Below, one piece after another: positions 54,394 through 63,450 of a stretch of 64,000 nt of DNA. The notes beneath the pieces are model-generated. The model made no database searches. It was not told the origin of the DNA and saw nothing but the letters and a program-made list of their open reading frames with translations. The translations under genes and the position numbers were made by a program. The stretch comes from Bdellovibrionota bacterium. Its GTDB lineage: Bacteria > Bdellovibrionota > UBA1018 > CAUJDS01. Positions within the stretch are counted from its first letter, which is position 1. Every line of letters begins with the position of its first letter. The DNA lies in NCBI GenBank assembly GCA_963169695.1, contig CAUJDS010000060.1:1-64000 (forward strand). The letters run 5' to 3'.

Positions 54394-55286
54394 TTCATTC
54401 GATCCAAGATTTCCTGGGCCACATTTGCAAGTTCCGTCGTACTGTCTTTTCCGAAGAGAAGTCGAACACGCTCGGTTGCAAGGCGTAGTCGCTCATAAGC
54501 AGGTTCTACGTTTTTTTGACCATCTACCGAAGTAAGGAGATTGATAGCGTCGGCCCCGCGATTCTGGTCTTGCGCCAAATCCTCTCGGTCGTCTGCAAGT
54601 TGAAACGCCAAGCCCAATCCTTCTGCATAGTGAGTTAATGCTTGGTACTCTTCGGACTCAGGCGCAATGCCGTGCAGGTCTAACGGCAAAAGAAGAGCCG
54701 CTTCAAAAAGTATTCCTGTTTTTTTTCTGTGCATTTGCACAATGGCAGAAAGCGGAGATTCTCTACTAAGGATCATTTCTTCGGCCTGGCCACCCATGAC
54801 ACCACGAAGTCCTGTGGCCGTAAGTAGTCGTCGCAATCCTCGGTAGAATGCTTGTGGAGCGCAGGATTTCCCATTTTCTGAAAAGGACTCGTAGGTCAAA
54901 GTGAGGAGTGCATCCCCTGCTACGAGGGCCAAACCCTCCCCGAATACTTTGTGATTTGAAGGGCGACCTCTGCGAAAGTCATCATTGTCTAAGCAAGGTA
55001 GGTCATCATGAATCAGTGTGGAGCAGTGATACATTTCGAGGGCGGTGGCTGTATGGACAGCTGCTTCAGCCGAAAGGCCAATGAGCCTACTAGAAGCGAG
55101 GCAAAGCCGAGGCCGAATCCGCTTTCCAGAACCCAGCAGGCTGTAAAGCATGCATTCCTTGAGATTAGAAGGGGCACCCAATCTGGAGTCAGAAGATTCG
55201 CTGCAGTAGGCTTCTACGCGGTCGCGAAGCTCCCGGTCGAAAGCCTCGGAGGACCAGTTTGTTAACAGAGCACTACTATCTGCCAT
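54390..55286 (-). CDS. ispA: Polyprenyl (farnesyl/geranylgeranyl) diphosphate synthase
   Basis: A 298-residue trans-prenyl transferase joining isopentenyl and allylic diphosphates. The first Asp-rich motif is DDLPCLDNDDFRRGRPSNHKVFGEG, the second FQLADDREDLAQD; GSGKRIRP and MGGQAEEM also fit. The chain-length determining residue before the first motif is a Cys/Ser pair (HCSTLIHDD), consistent with a short product such as C15, but chain length is inference. Coupled to the GshB-like gene; 63 bases after gspN. Confidence 0.88.
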   Translation of the reverse strand: MADSSALLTNWSSEAFDRELRDRVEAYCSESSDSRLGAPSNLKECMLYSLLGSGKRIRPRLCLASSRLIGLSAEAAVHTATALEMYHCSTLIHDDLPCLDNDDFRRGRPSNHKVFGEGLALVAGDALLTLTYESFSENGKSCAPQAFYRGLRRLLTATGLRGVMGGQAEEMILSRESPLSAIVQMHRKKTGILFEAALLLPLDLHGIAPESEEYQALTHYAEGLGLAFQLADDREDLAQDQNRGADAINLLTSVDGQKNVEPAYERLRLATERVRLLFGKDSTTELANVAQEILDRMK

Positions 55287-55349
55287 GGCGACATCCTAAT
55301 CGGAGGCAGGGGAGTGGTAAAGTCCAAATTTCAGGAACCCAGCGAGATG

Positions 55350-56303
55350 TCACCCATCCGTCATCGGAGTGGCCTCTGGGTAGGAAGCTGGGCCTTTGAC
55401 TGTAAATCCAAAGCTTCCGTCTTTTCTTTTGGCCGTTTTCAAGAGCGTGTCCAGAAGTGCGAAGGACTTTTTGACGTCCCCAAAGAGATTGAAAAAAACC
55501 TGTAGATCTACTTTGCTGGTGTCCCACGTATTTTGAAGGATGATTTCGCCAGTGGCGCTCAGATAGAGGTCTGCGTCCTTTCCTTGAGGGTCTCCCAATT
55601 TGACATTCTTGAAACTGACGCGCCCATCTCTAATTTTGAATAGAGCAGAGCCTTCTTTAACCCTAAGGGTCGAGGGTATTTCAGGCGAAAAAAACAATCC
55701 AGGAATCACGAGTTTCTGAGCGGGTATCTCAAGTTTTTGAACCTTCATCGAAGCATCGCCTTTGAAGGTGCTGAGGTTCATGGGGTTTCCTGACAGGGAG
55801 GCTGAAACATCTGCAATGAAGGAGCCTTTTACGGGAGAAAGAGCCTCTAGGATTTTGACTTTTCCAAAATCAACTCGGTTCATGTCGAAGGTCAAGTCCA
55901 CTTGCTTCTGATCTTTCGACATCGAGAAGGAAAGATCGACATCTCCTCCACCCAACTCGAGGGAGGCGCTTCCCCCTAGGGATCCTGAGATTAATCCAAG
56001 GAGAGATGGAGAGAATGAAACGCGTTCAAGACGGACGGGATCGGAAGATCCATGAAAATACAAACGGACATCCTTCATGACGTATCGAACACCGAAAAGA
56101 AGTGAGAGATCGCTTTCGCCTGCGTTCATACGGATTCCCATGGCTGCGAGCTGGCTTGAGAGTTCACTGTGGAGTGTACTCTTCAGCTTGGATGTAGGAA
56201 ATTTAGCCAAGGTAAAAACTAAGATGCAGGCCAAGCCGAAAAAAATCCATCCCAACCTCTTCAAGTAGGGCTTAGGAAGAGGAGCTTCTATTACGTCATT
56301 CAT
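55350..56303 (-). CDS. gspN: Type II secretion protein GspN
   Basis: A 317-residue bitopic inner-membrane protein with one helix (LGWIFFGLACILVFTLAKF) near residue 20 and a periplasmic beta-rich domain of AsmA-like character. Position after gspM, and DVRLYFHGSSDPVRLERVSFSPS, support GspN; its role in T2SS is auxiliary. ATG 56303 overlaps the gspM stop in an ATGA, so the start is secure. Confidence 0.82.
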   Translation of the reverse strand: MNDVIEAPLPKPYLKRLGWIFFGLACILVFTLAKFPTSKLKSTLHSELSSQLAAMGIRMNAGESDLSLLFGVRYVMKDVRLYFHGSSDPVRLERVSFSPSLLGLISGSLGGSASLELGGGDVDLSFSMSKDQKQVDLTFDMNRVDFGKVKILEALSPVKGSFIADVSASLSGNPMNLSTFKGDASMKVQKLEIPAQKLVIPGLFFSPEIPSTLRVKEGSALFKIRDGRVSFKNVKLGDPQGKDADLYLSATGEIILQNTWDTSKVDLQVFFNLFGDVKKSFALLDTLLKTAKRKDGSFGFTVKGPASYPEATPMTDG

Positions 56304-56965
56304 GGCTCGTCCTTTCCTTCGGTTTTCATCGCATAGGATGTCACCCAAAGCGTAGCCTTGAGGTACCCATCCGAACCTTCGGTATCTACTGAGAGGGTTC
56401 GAACCTTTACTGGCTCACTTGAATTCTCAAGGGCAAATGCAAATCGTACAAGTTGCTTGATGTTGACTTGCTGAACCGCAATTTGAAAATTAGATTGCGT
56501 GATAGTGGCTTCTTGAGATTCTTTTTTCTTTTTGTCGGTTTCCTTAGGTTCTTCGTTTGCTACCACGGGTGTCACTTTCATCCGAGTGCTATCAATCCCA
56601 GCCTGGATCGCTTTATCCTGAATGAACGAGTCCCATGAGGGAGGTGCGGCGGAACTTGCACCACGATAGTCCCCTTTCAAAGCGCCCAATTCTTGGCTGG
56701 CGGATTGAATTTTTCCGAGAAGGTCGAGCTTGAGTTCCATATCGTGCTTGGTTTGGTAGACCGACAGTACCGAACTTAACGTGAACCACGCCAGAGACAA
56801 GGCAAAGAATCCTATGGTCACCAGCTTAACCGTATTACGCTTTTGGTGGTCGAGGTTATTCCATTTTTCGATGAGTTCTCGGTACCACTCCTGCTCTTCA
56901 AGCCATTGGACGGTGGTCTCAATCTTTTCTTTCAAAAATGCTAGGACGCGTTCTTTAGCGTTCAT
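56300..56965 (-). CDS. gspM: Type II secretion protein GspM
   Basis: A 221-residue protein: short cytoplasmic helix, one membrane helix (TVKLVTIGFFALSLAWFTLSSVL), periplasmic ferredoxin-like domain. The family is poorly conserved; identity rests mainly on size, topology and position between gspL and gspN. GspM stabilises GspL in the assembly platform. Its start overlaps the gspL end by 11 bases and its stop overlaps gspN by four. Confidence 0.8.
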   Translation of the reverse strand: MNAKERVLAFLKEKIETTVQWLEEQEWYRELIEKWNNLDHQKRNTVKLVTIGFFALSLAWFTLSSVLSVYQTKHDMELKLDLLGKIQSASQELGALKGDYRGASSAAPPSWDSFIQDKAIQAGIDSTRMKVTPVVANEEPKETDKKKKESQEATITQSNFQIAVQQVNIKQLVRFAFALENSSEPVKVRTLSVDTEGSDGYLKATLWVTSYAMKTEGKDEP

Positions 56966-58592
56966 AGGCTGCCTCTTTTGGTACTCCTGAAAAAGATACT
57001 TGCCACCGGGACTCTTGAGTTCCCGGAAGCGTAGTAGCGGTGACTTCTCCTTTTTGCAGGGATTCGATTACTTCCTTGAGTCGTGATTCCACTGCATCAA
57101 TGTCGTCCTTGCTTTTAAAAAGAAAAACAAGGTTCATCTGGTCTTTCTTTTCGGGAGCAGCACCAATCTCAAAGTGAACCAAGTCAACGACTACTCGGCT
57201 GGGTATCTTGGTCGAAATATTCTTAAGAAACTGAATGGGAGATTGAGCATTGCCACTGAAGAGCGAGGCAATTTCTCTTTGCTTGGTCAACTCATTATTG
57301 ACATCCTTTTGGAGTTCTTCAGGTTTGACGAGGTAATTGGCTAACGCTTTGACCGAAACCAATGGAAAAAGAAGCTTCACGGTTCTTTTGAGTTGAGTGT
57401 CGAGGTCCTCTATCTTGGAGCGATAGATTCCTGATTGAAGGCTTAAGCTGATGAGTAGGCAAGTGCTGATCGTCGCTATCGAAATGAGAGGCCCCTTCAG
57501 CTGCTGTATCTCAATTTGCGAAGTTCCTCGAGATCGCTGAAATTCTCCTTTGCGAAAATTGAGCCAGGTGCCTTTTTCTTGATCCAATCCGCTTAATGCC
57601 AAGCCTGCTGCAAAAGAAAAGTGCGCTTCTGTTTGTTCACTATAGGTGACGCCGCCAGGGGGATGGACTTGGCTGAGTCCTTGAAGCAATACGGTGGGGA
57701 GCTTGAATTCATCTTCTAGGGATTGCCGCAACCCGGGCAAAAGGCCACCTCCTCCAGTAAGGTAAATGCGCGCTATTCGCTGGCCGGTGGCGTTCTTGCT
57801 CGCAAGATTTGCCTTTCGAATTTCGGTGAAAAAGGGGCTAAGTGCTTCAAGTAGAATGTCCGAGAATTCAATTTGCTCAGCGGTTGCCTGTGCTTGAAAA
57901 GCTTTCGACAAGACAAAACCGCTATCGATCTTGGCCTTTTCTGCCTGATCGGTGGGAACATTGTATTTCCTGCTCAGGGCTTCCGTCAGGTCATTTCCAC
58001 CCCAGGAGAGATCTTTGATCATAACGGGTTCTTCGGATGTCTGGATATAGAGGCAGGTATGAGAACTACCAATATCAATCACCAAGAAGGGCTGCTGTTT
58101 GTCTTCTGTTTTTATGGAACGGTCACAGATTTTTTTTAACGCCCATGCCCTTGAAGTCACTAAGTCGGGATCCACTTGAGCACTGCTCAGCAATTCGAGG
58201 TGAGACTCCACATATTTTTTTAAGGTAAGTTCAACGTGGACTAAGGAACTCTGTTTGCTCTGGTTAAGGATTCGGTAGGAGGTAATACAGTCCTCGAGGT
58301 TAAAAGGGAGGTCGTCTTCCAGCTCGAAATGAACCGCTGCCAGAATTGCTTTTCGGTCTCGCGTTGGGAGATTCATGCTTCGAAAGGTTACTTGTTGCGT
58401 ATCCAAGGAGGTTACGACTCGATCGGGCTTTCTCGGCAAGCGGCTCATCAACCGTCCCAGGGCCTGAGTAGCATTTTCACCTAACTCGATGGGTTCCTCA
58501 TAATATTCGAGCACCTCCGTGCGGCGAAAAGCGTTTTCTACCTCAACCGCCTTTACTCGACTGCTTCCAAGATCTACGCCAAGAATTCTCAT
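56955..58592 (-). CDS. gspL: Type II secretion protein GspL (PilM-like cytoplasmic part)
   Basis: A 545-residue protein. The N-terminal 350 residues have the actin-like fold with ILGVDLGSSRVKAVEVE, VIDIGSSHTCLYIQ and IYLTGGGGLLPGLRQSLEDEF; then a membrane helix at about 375-390 (LISIATISTCLLISL) and a PilN-like periplasmic domain. The phosphate-binding loops resemble PilM as much as GspL, but the position in the gsp operon and fused periplasmic part indicate GspL. It docks the GspE ATPase. ATG 58592, weak SD. Confidence 0.87.
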   Translation of the reverse strand: MRILGVDLGSSRVKAVEVENAFRRTEVLEYYEEPIELGENATQALGRLMSRLPRKPDRVVTSLDTQQVTFRSMNLPTRDRKAILAAVHFELEDDLPFNLEDCITSYRILNQSKQSSLVHVELTLKKYVESHLELLSSAQVDPDLVTSRAWALKKICDRSIKTEDKQQPFLVIDIGSSHTCLYIQTSEEPVMIKDLSWGGNDLTEALSRKYNVPTDQAEKAKIDSGFVLSKAFQAQATAEQIEFSDILLEALSPFFTEIRKANLASKNATGQRIARIYLTGGGGLLPGLRQSLEDEFKLPTVLLQGLSQVHPPGGVTYSEQTEAHFSFAAGLALSGLDQEKGTWLNFRKGEFQRSRGTSQIEIQQLKGPLISIATISTCLLISLSLQSGIYRSKIEDLDTQLKRTVKLLFPLVSVKALANYLVKPEELQKDVNNELTKQREIASLFSGNAQSPIQFLKNISTKIPSRVVVDLVHFEIGAAPEKKDQMNLVFLFKSKDDIDAVESRLKEVIESLQKGEVTATTLPGTQESRWQVSFSGVPKEAAYER

Positions 58593-58609
58593 AGTTTCCT
58601 ACCTATCCA

Positions 58610-59890
58610 TCATACCATTCTAAAATAAGTTATCTTCAAGCCGGGATCTTTTCCTCGCTTACTATCAGGCTGCCCGCCAGGTGCAGGCTGACCACCGGGA
58701 GTTGGGGCTTGCTGCGGGGGGTCGGAGGTGTGAACCTTTGCTCGAATAAGGACTACTGCGGTATTGACCGTTGCCCGAACCTCTACCAAGAAAACTTTTT
58801 CGTCGGTGACGAGCGCAATATTGCGATCCGCAAGTTCGGTCTTGAGGTCAGCTACTTGCTGGTCTGCTTGATACGCAGAAACATTGCTCTGTAGGTACTT
58901 GTAGAAATCGTCGATAGTCTTGAAGGTATTGTCTTCGGCTTTGCTATCTCGGAATTCAAAGAAAGCTTTCACGTCATCCTCAGTCATTAGGGGAAGAAGG
59001 GCTTTGAGGACATATTTATTGATGGTGTTGACGTTGACTCCGGAAGTAGGTTCTGTCGTTAGGTTGGGTTCAAAGAGGTCGTAGAGTGTGTCATCCATTC
59101 CAGGGATCATGTGAAGTTCATCAAGAGAATAAAAGGCGGCACCCTTTCGAGCTGGATTGTCCTGATCTCGGTAATTCAGGGCATCGGTGTATTTCGAGTC
59201 AACCCAACCATAGATATGTTTCACTAGCTCACTAACTTGAAAATCGCGATACTCCGCTGCAAAGGCTTCGTCGTGGAGGCTTTTGGTGCTGAGGATATTG
59301 GTGAGGAAGTCTTGAAGTCCCTTTCTGGCCTTCTCCGGATCGAATTCAGTGGGAGCTGGTGTCGGTTGAGGAGGAGCGGGGTTACCAGCTCCAGTATTAC
59401 CGGGAGTTCCATTGGCTGCAGGAGCTGCGGGCTGAGCAGCATAGGCCGGCAGAAGGAGGTTTAGATTGTATCGAGAAGATTCAGAGGTGATGGTTGCCGT
59501 AGCATCGCCTTCTAGGTTGGATTCGAGTTGAAACTTCTTGATGGCATCCCTTTGACCGGCATCAATGCCTGGAAGTTCGGACGGAATCGGGTAAACAAAT
59601 GGAAATTGCCAAATCTGATCCAAAACCTTTTGCGGAATAGTGACGGAATTTTTTCCGCCCGAAATTCCTTTAAGTGTCTTGTAAGCTTTGAGGCGCAAGA
59701 GAGAGAGCTTAAATATAGTTTTGCCTAGGTACTCAGCTTTGACTCGGTCGAGGCGATCGTAGGCGAGCTTTTGATTGATCTGAGACAGGTAAGTAAACTC
59801 TGTAACAAGAATAGAAAGGACGCTGATCGCCGCTAAGACCATAAAGAGCGCGATGCCGCTTTGATTGAGTTTCGGCTTAGAAGCTTCCAT
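58610..59890 (-). CDS. gspK: Type II secretion minor pseudopilin GspK
   Basis: A 426-residue pseudopilin that caps the pseudopilus tip (family about 300-330). A prepilin leader is followed by GIALFMVLAAISVLSILVTEF; GspK lacks the Glu5 of other pseudopilins, as expected. The helix-hairpin region reads LDELHMIPGMDDTLYDLFEP and VNVNTINKYVLKALLPLM. Two Pro/Gly/Asn/Ala-rich insertions (about residues 145-190 and near the end) explain its length. ATG 59890 follows GAGGGAC; overlap with gspJ is 14 bases. Confidence 0.9.
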   Translation of the reverse strand: MEASKPKLNQSGIALFMVLAAISVLSILVTEFTYLSQINQKLAYDRLDRVKAEYLGKTIFKLSLLRLKAYKTLKGISGGKNSVTIPQKVLDQIWQFPFVYPIPSELPGIDAGQRDAIKKFQLESNLEGDATATITSESSRYNLNLLLPAYAAQPAAPAANGTPGNTGAGNPAPPQPTPAPTEFDPEKARKGLQDFLTNILSTKSLHDEAFAAEYRDFQVSELVKHIYGWVDSKYTDALNYRDQDNPARKGAAFYSLDELHMIPGMDDTLYDLFEPNLTTEPTSGVNVNTINKYVLKALLPLMTEDDVKAFFEFRDSKAEDNTFKTIDDFYKYLQSNVSAYQADQQVADLKTELADRNIALVTDEKVFLVEVRATVNTAVVLIRAKVHTSDPPQQAPTPGGQPAPGGQPDSKRGKDPGLKITYFRMV

Positions 59891-60689
59891 AGAGTCCCTC
59901 GATAGGTGCTTCTGAGCGAAAAAGGTAAGTTCCGTCAAAATGCAGGTTTTGAGGGCCTTTGATAGAAACTTCCACCTTAAACAAATCAGGCAGGCGATTG
60001 AGGTAGTCCGCCTTTGCATTGTCCCACTCTGCTTGCCAACGGTCCTTTGATTTATCAAAGAAAGTCCACTTCCAACTCTCAATTCCGCGAAGCAGTACTG
60101 TTTTGCGATACCTCTTTGAATCATCGCGCTCTAAATCAAAGACATCCGTATCTACGGTCTTGTATAAGACTTGGGTATTCTTATAGGCGTCATCCTCACC
60201 GTCATACTTTTCGAGAAAGTAACTGACCTTTGCATACTCCGACTCCTTGGATTCTCGATAGATGCGAAGGTTCGAGGTTGCAATAAAGCTGACAAAAGTT
60301 TCCTTTCCCAAAAAACGCGTGTTTCGAATTCCCGAAGCAGGGTCCAGCAACTTTCCCCAGTAGGCGCTCGTCACGCCATCATCCGGATTGGGATTACCGG
60401 GGGCCGGTGGTTGGGTGCCGCCCGGTGGCTGGCTTCCGTTGGAGGGAGTACTGCTGGGAGCAGGTACTAGGTTTTTAGGGCTGAAAATCATGGAAATATC
60501 TTGTCCCAAAATCCCCATGGAGAGACGGACTTCGGTATAGAAATCTCCTTCTGTGGTCAGGGTGGTTCGGAGTTTAAAAGTATTGGTCATCAATTGGTAA
60601 ACCGAAAAAGAGATCAGTACCAACATCACGGTGGAGATAAGTACTTCGACTAATGTGAAGCCCTTATTATTGGGAGATTCTAAAATCAC
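59877..60689 (-). CDS. gspJ: Type II secretion minor pseudopilin GspJ
   Basis: A 270-residue pseudopilin. Prepilin motif: NNKG|FTLVEVLISTVMLVL with Glu5. The body has MGILGQDISMIF and an uncommon Pro/Gly/Asn-rich insertion at about residues 72-105, then TRFLGKETFVSFIATSN. It forms the tip complex with GspI and GspK. Start overlaps gspI by 23 bases; translationally coupled. Confidence 0.9.
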   Translation of the reverse strand: MILESPNNKGFTLVEVLISTVMLVLISFSVYQLMTNTFKLRTTLTTEGDFYTEVRLSMGILGQDISMIFSPKNLVPAPSSTPSNGSQPPGGTQPPAPGNPNPDDGVTSAYWGKLLDPASGIRNTRFLGKETFVSFIATSNLRIYRESKESEYAKVSYFLEKYDGEDDAYKNTQVLYKTVDTDVFDLERDDSKRYRKTVLLRGIESWKWTFFDKSKDRWQAEWDNAKADYLNRLPDLFKVEVSIKGPQNLHFDGTYLFRSEAPIEGLYGSF

Positions 60690-61161
60690 TATTCAAGTCC
60701 ACCCAGTACGTTGAAATTTGATAAGACTGCCTGCCATTGCCTCGTTCCCAAGAGATCGACACTGTAATTTCTCGAATGGCTTGATTGAGAAAGGTCGTAA
60801 ACATTTTTCCGAACATTTCGGTCGCTTCTGCATTTTGAGAGTCATCACCCGTTTTTCCTGCGGCCGCTGAGAAATTCGGAAATTCCAACTCCTTTACTTT
60901 TCTTGTCCATGTATAAGCGTCGAAGGGCTTATCGAACTGAAATGTCTCTTCTTCTTTGATTTCAGAGAATCGCTTGCCTTCCATGTCAAGCTCCGTGAGA
61001 GACATCGCATTTTTTGCTAACATTGCAGCCACGGTAATCTCTCTTGCTTTGAGTGTGGATTGAATGCTTCCGGATTGAACCATAAGAATCGCACTGAATG
61101 CGATTGCCATGATGGAGACAGCAATCATCACTTCCAGAAGCGTGAAGCCCTTATTTGACAT
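60667..61161 (-). CDS. gspI: Type II secretion minor pseudopilin GspI
   Basis: A 164-residue pseudopilin; MSNKG|FTLLEVMIAVSIMAIAF is the prepilin signal. It contains LAKNAMSLTELDMEG, the typical N-terminal GspI segment. AGGAGG six bases before ATG 61161 fixes the start; the longer frame to 61179 is not needed. Tip-complex partner of GspJ/K. Overlaps gspH by 11 bases. Confidence 0.9.
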   Translation of the reverse strand: MSNKGFTLLEVMIAVSIMAIAFSAILMVQSGSIQSTLKAREITVAAMLAKNAMSLTELDMEGKRFSEIKEEETFQFDKPFDAYTWTRKVKELEFPNFSAAAGKTGDDSQNAEATEMFGKMFTTFLNQAIREITVSISWERGNGRQSYQISTYWVDLNSDFRISQ

Positions 61162-61780
61162 TGTAGGCCTCCTCCTCATCTACGTGCCGATTGAAGACGT
61201 AGGTCTTTCCGACCAAGGCAGAAATGACGAGGGAAACTTCATTGCCGGAAGAGTCTTCAATGTAAATAATGGCTTGTTCCGTAAATCCATTGGGAAAGAA
61301 ATGAACAGAAGCTTCTCCTTGCGTGATGGGTTGCTCGGTTCCTTGGGCTTTGATTTCAGTAAATTTCAAATCACCGGGAAGAGACCGCTTTTTGGCGGTA
61401 ATGCTTGTATCGATTTGAAACTCAGGTGCGGCTTTTCCTTTTTTGGAGGCTGTCCATTTTTTCCTATATTCTTCTTTTTCGAGAGTTTCCTTGGTGTGGA
61501 GTAAGAACCCGGGGGATCCGCCTTCAATCCAGTATTTGCTATGATCAAGGTCAATGACCAGCCGATGAATTCTGCCGCTTACTAAGGTAGCGTTATAGGT
61601 TTCGCGCACCAAAGTCGCCATCTCTCGAGTAATGGAGTTCATCGAGACGCGGAAATAACGAGAAATTCCTGGTAGAGCCAAAGCAGTGATCAAACCAATA
61701 ATGGCGACCACAATCAATAGCTCTACCAGGGTAAATCCTGATGAATTATTCCGTTTCCTTGGAAGAAAGGTCTTTATCAA
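61151..61780 (-). CDS. gspH: Type II secretion minor pseudopilin GspH
   Basis: A 209-residue pseudopilin with leader IKTFLPRKRNNSSG|FTLVELLIVVAIIGLITALALPGI. I choose the TTG at 61780 because GGAGAAGG lies two bases upstream and gives a normal-length leader; ATG codons further upstream (for example 61828) would give a long leader with 83 bases overlap to gspG. The C-terminal half is rich in Lys and Glu. Links GspG fibre to the tip complex. Confidence 0.82.
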   Translation of the reverse strand: MIKTFLPRKRNNSSGFTLVELLIVVAIIGLITALALPGISRYFRVSMNSITREMATLVRETYNATLVSGRIHRLVIDLDHSKYWIEGGSPGFLLHTKETLEKEEYRKKWTASKKGKAAPEFQIDTSITAKKRSLPGDLKFTEIKAQGTEQPITQGEASVHFFPNGFTEQAIIYIEDSSGNEVSLVISALVGKTYVFNRHVDEEEAYNVK

Positions 61781-62201
61781 GTCCTTCTCCGCCTTCTTTG
61801 CCGTCTTGGCCAAGGGATCGTATCTCATATGACTTTCCATCCGATGAATACTGAAAAGCGTTATCAAAGCCGTCTTTAGGTACCTTGTGGTCCTTGATGT
61901 ACCCTTCGGGATCGTAGCTTTTGCACTTTGGACCAGAGGTTGGCGGCTCAATAAGTGCTTCCAGACCTTGATCTGAATTTGGATAAAATCCACAGTCTAA
62001 TCGGTATTGATCCAGGATCGTGCCGATTTGTCGAATTTGAACCTTCGTCGCTTCTGATCGAGCCTTGTTGTAGCGATTGAAGACTTGCCCCGTAACGAGC
62101 GTGCCGATCAATGCAATGATCGCAATGACGATCAGCATTTCGGTCAAAGTGAAGCCCTTTTCGGAGCGGAGGTATTTTTTGATGAGGTCAGTGTGGTTCA
62201 T
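61746..62201 (-). CDS. gspG: Type II secretion major pseudopilin GspG
   Basis: A 151-residue major pseudopilin. MNHTDLIKKYLRSEKG|FTLTEMLIVIAIIALIG carries Glu5. The Ca-binding/C-terminal region is seen in RLDCGFYPNSDQGLEALIEPP and GYIKDHKVPKDGFDNAFQYSSDGKSYEIRSLGQDGKEGGEG. Two Cys (LDCG, PKCK) could form a disulfide. AAAGGAG lies nine bases before the ATG. Overlaps gspH by 35 bases with the chosen start there. Confidence 0.95.
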   Translation of the reverse strand: MNHTDLIKKYLRSEKGFTLTEMLIVIAIIALIGTLVTGQVFNRYNKARSEATKVQIRQIGTILDQYRLDCGFYPNSDQGLEALIEPPTSGPKCKSYDPEGYIKDHKVPKDGFDNAFQYSSDGKSYEIRSLGQDGKEGGEGLDKDLSSKETE

Positions 62202-62225
62202 GTGGTTTTCTCCTTTTAGAATGGT

Positions 62226-63443
62226 TTATTGAATATTACTGATTTCCAAGAGCGGTACAAAGATAGAAATAACAATAAAAGTTACAAATCCACCCATCAT
62301 GATGATCATCAAAGGTTCCATGAGTGCTGTCATCCCGTCGATTCGTGTATTTACCTGGTCTTCGTAAGTGTCAGCGACGGTCTGTAGCATATTGGCGAGT
62401 TCCCCAGTTTTTTCGCCAATCGCGATCATATGAATGACAAGGGGTGGAAATTCTCCACTTCGACGAAGCGGATCAGCGATGGATTGACCTTCCGTGATGT
62501 TCTCTCGCGCATTGTCGATGGCTCGTGCGATCAATACATTGCCCATCAGGTTGCGAGCAATCGTCATGGCATGAAGGATGGGGACTCCGCTGCCCAGGAG
62601 CGTGGACATGGTGCTCGCGAAGCGAGTGACAGCCACCATTCGCATCAGATCCCCAAAGAGTGGCAGCTTGAGTTTGAAAGCGTCCCAGCGTGGCCTACCG
62701 TGAGGCGAGCGGATGTAACTTTGAAAAAAGGTAAAGCCTAGAAATCCGGCGATCCCAAATAAATACCAGTAGCTCAAAATAGCATCGCTTAAAAAAATCA
62801 AAATCTTCGTACTGACGGGGACTGGCTTTTTTAAAGAATCAAATATCTTCGTCAATTTCGGTATCACAAAGGCAAAGATAACCACGACCAATACCAGAGA
62901 GATAAGCATCATAAGGGCCGGATACGTCATTCCACTGATGACTTTGGAGCGCAAACGCATTTGGGCTTCTTTGAGGTCGGCAAGCTTCAGGAGTACCAAT
63001 CCTAGGGTTCCTGAGCTTTCGCCTGCCTCCACCATATTGATGAAAATATGATCAAAGACTTTTGGATGCGCCGCTAGAGCTTTGGCAAGACTTGTTCCTT
63101 CGTTGACCTCTTGGCGAACTTGATCCAAGACAACCTTGAGCCGCTCTTGTTCTGTCTGATCGACCAGCGCGTGAAGGGCTTCCACGAGTGGAATATTCGC
63201 CTTGACCAAGCTGGCCAGCTGACGAGTCATAAGTGAAATATCTTTAACGCCTACTCGCCCACCGATAAAGGGCATCTGAAAAGACTTGGATGGTTTATTT
63301 GCATTGCGCTCATGAATGTCAGTGACGAAAAAACCTTGCTTCTTAAGTTTTTGGCGTGCGCTTTTTGCAGATTCCGACTCCACAATGCCCCGCTGAGTTT
63401 TTCCCGAGGGAGTCAATGCCTGGTATTCAAAAATCGGTGGCAT
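62226..63443 (-). CDS. gspF: Type II secretion inner-membrane platform protein GspF
   Basis: A 405-residue polytopic protein with two repeats of the T2SSF domain and three membrane helices (about residues 168-195, 220-240, 375-400). MPPIFEYQALTPSGKTQRG and LLGSGVPILHAMTIARNLM, GEKTGELANMLQTVAD and FEPLMIIMMGG-like (MEPLMIIMMGGFV) are family signatures. It couples the GspE motor to the pseudopilus. Eight bases separate it from gspE; 25 from gspG. Confidence 0.95.
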   Translation of the reverse strand: MPPIFEYQALTPSGKTQRGIVESESAKSARQKLKKQGFFVTDIHERNANKPSKSFQMPFIGGRVGVKDISLMTRQLASLVKANIPLVEALHALVDQTEQERLKVVLDQVRQEVNEGTSLAKALAAHPKVFDHIFINMVEAGESSGTLGLVLLKLADLKEAQMRLRSKVISGMTYPALMMLISLVLVVVIFAFVIPKLTKIFDSLKKPVPVSTKILIFLSDAILSYWYLFGIAGFLGFTFFQSYIRSPHGRPRWDAFKLKLPLFGDLMRMVAVTRFASTMSTLLGSGVPILHAMTIARNLMGNVLIARAIDNARENITEGQSIADPLRRSGEFPPLVIHMIAIGEKTGELANMLQTVADTYEDQVNTRIDGMTALMEPLMIIMMGGFVTFIVISIFVPLLEISNIQ

Positions 63444-63450
63444 GAGTTCT

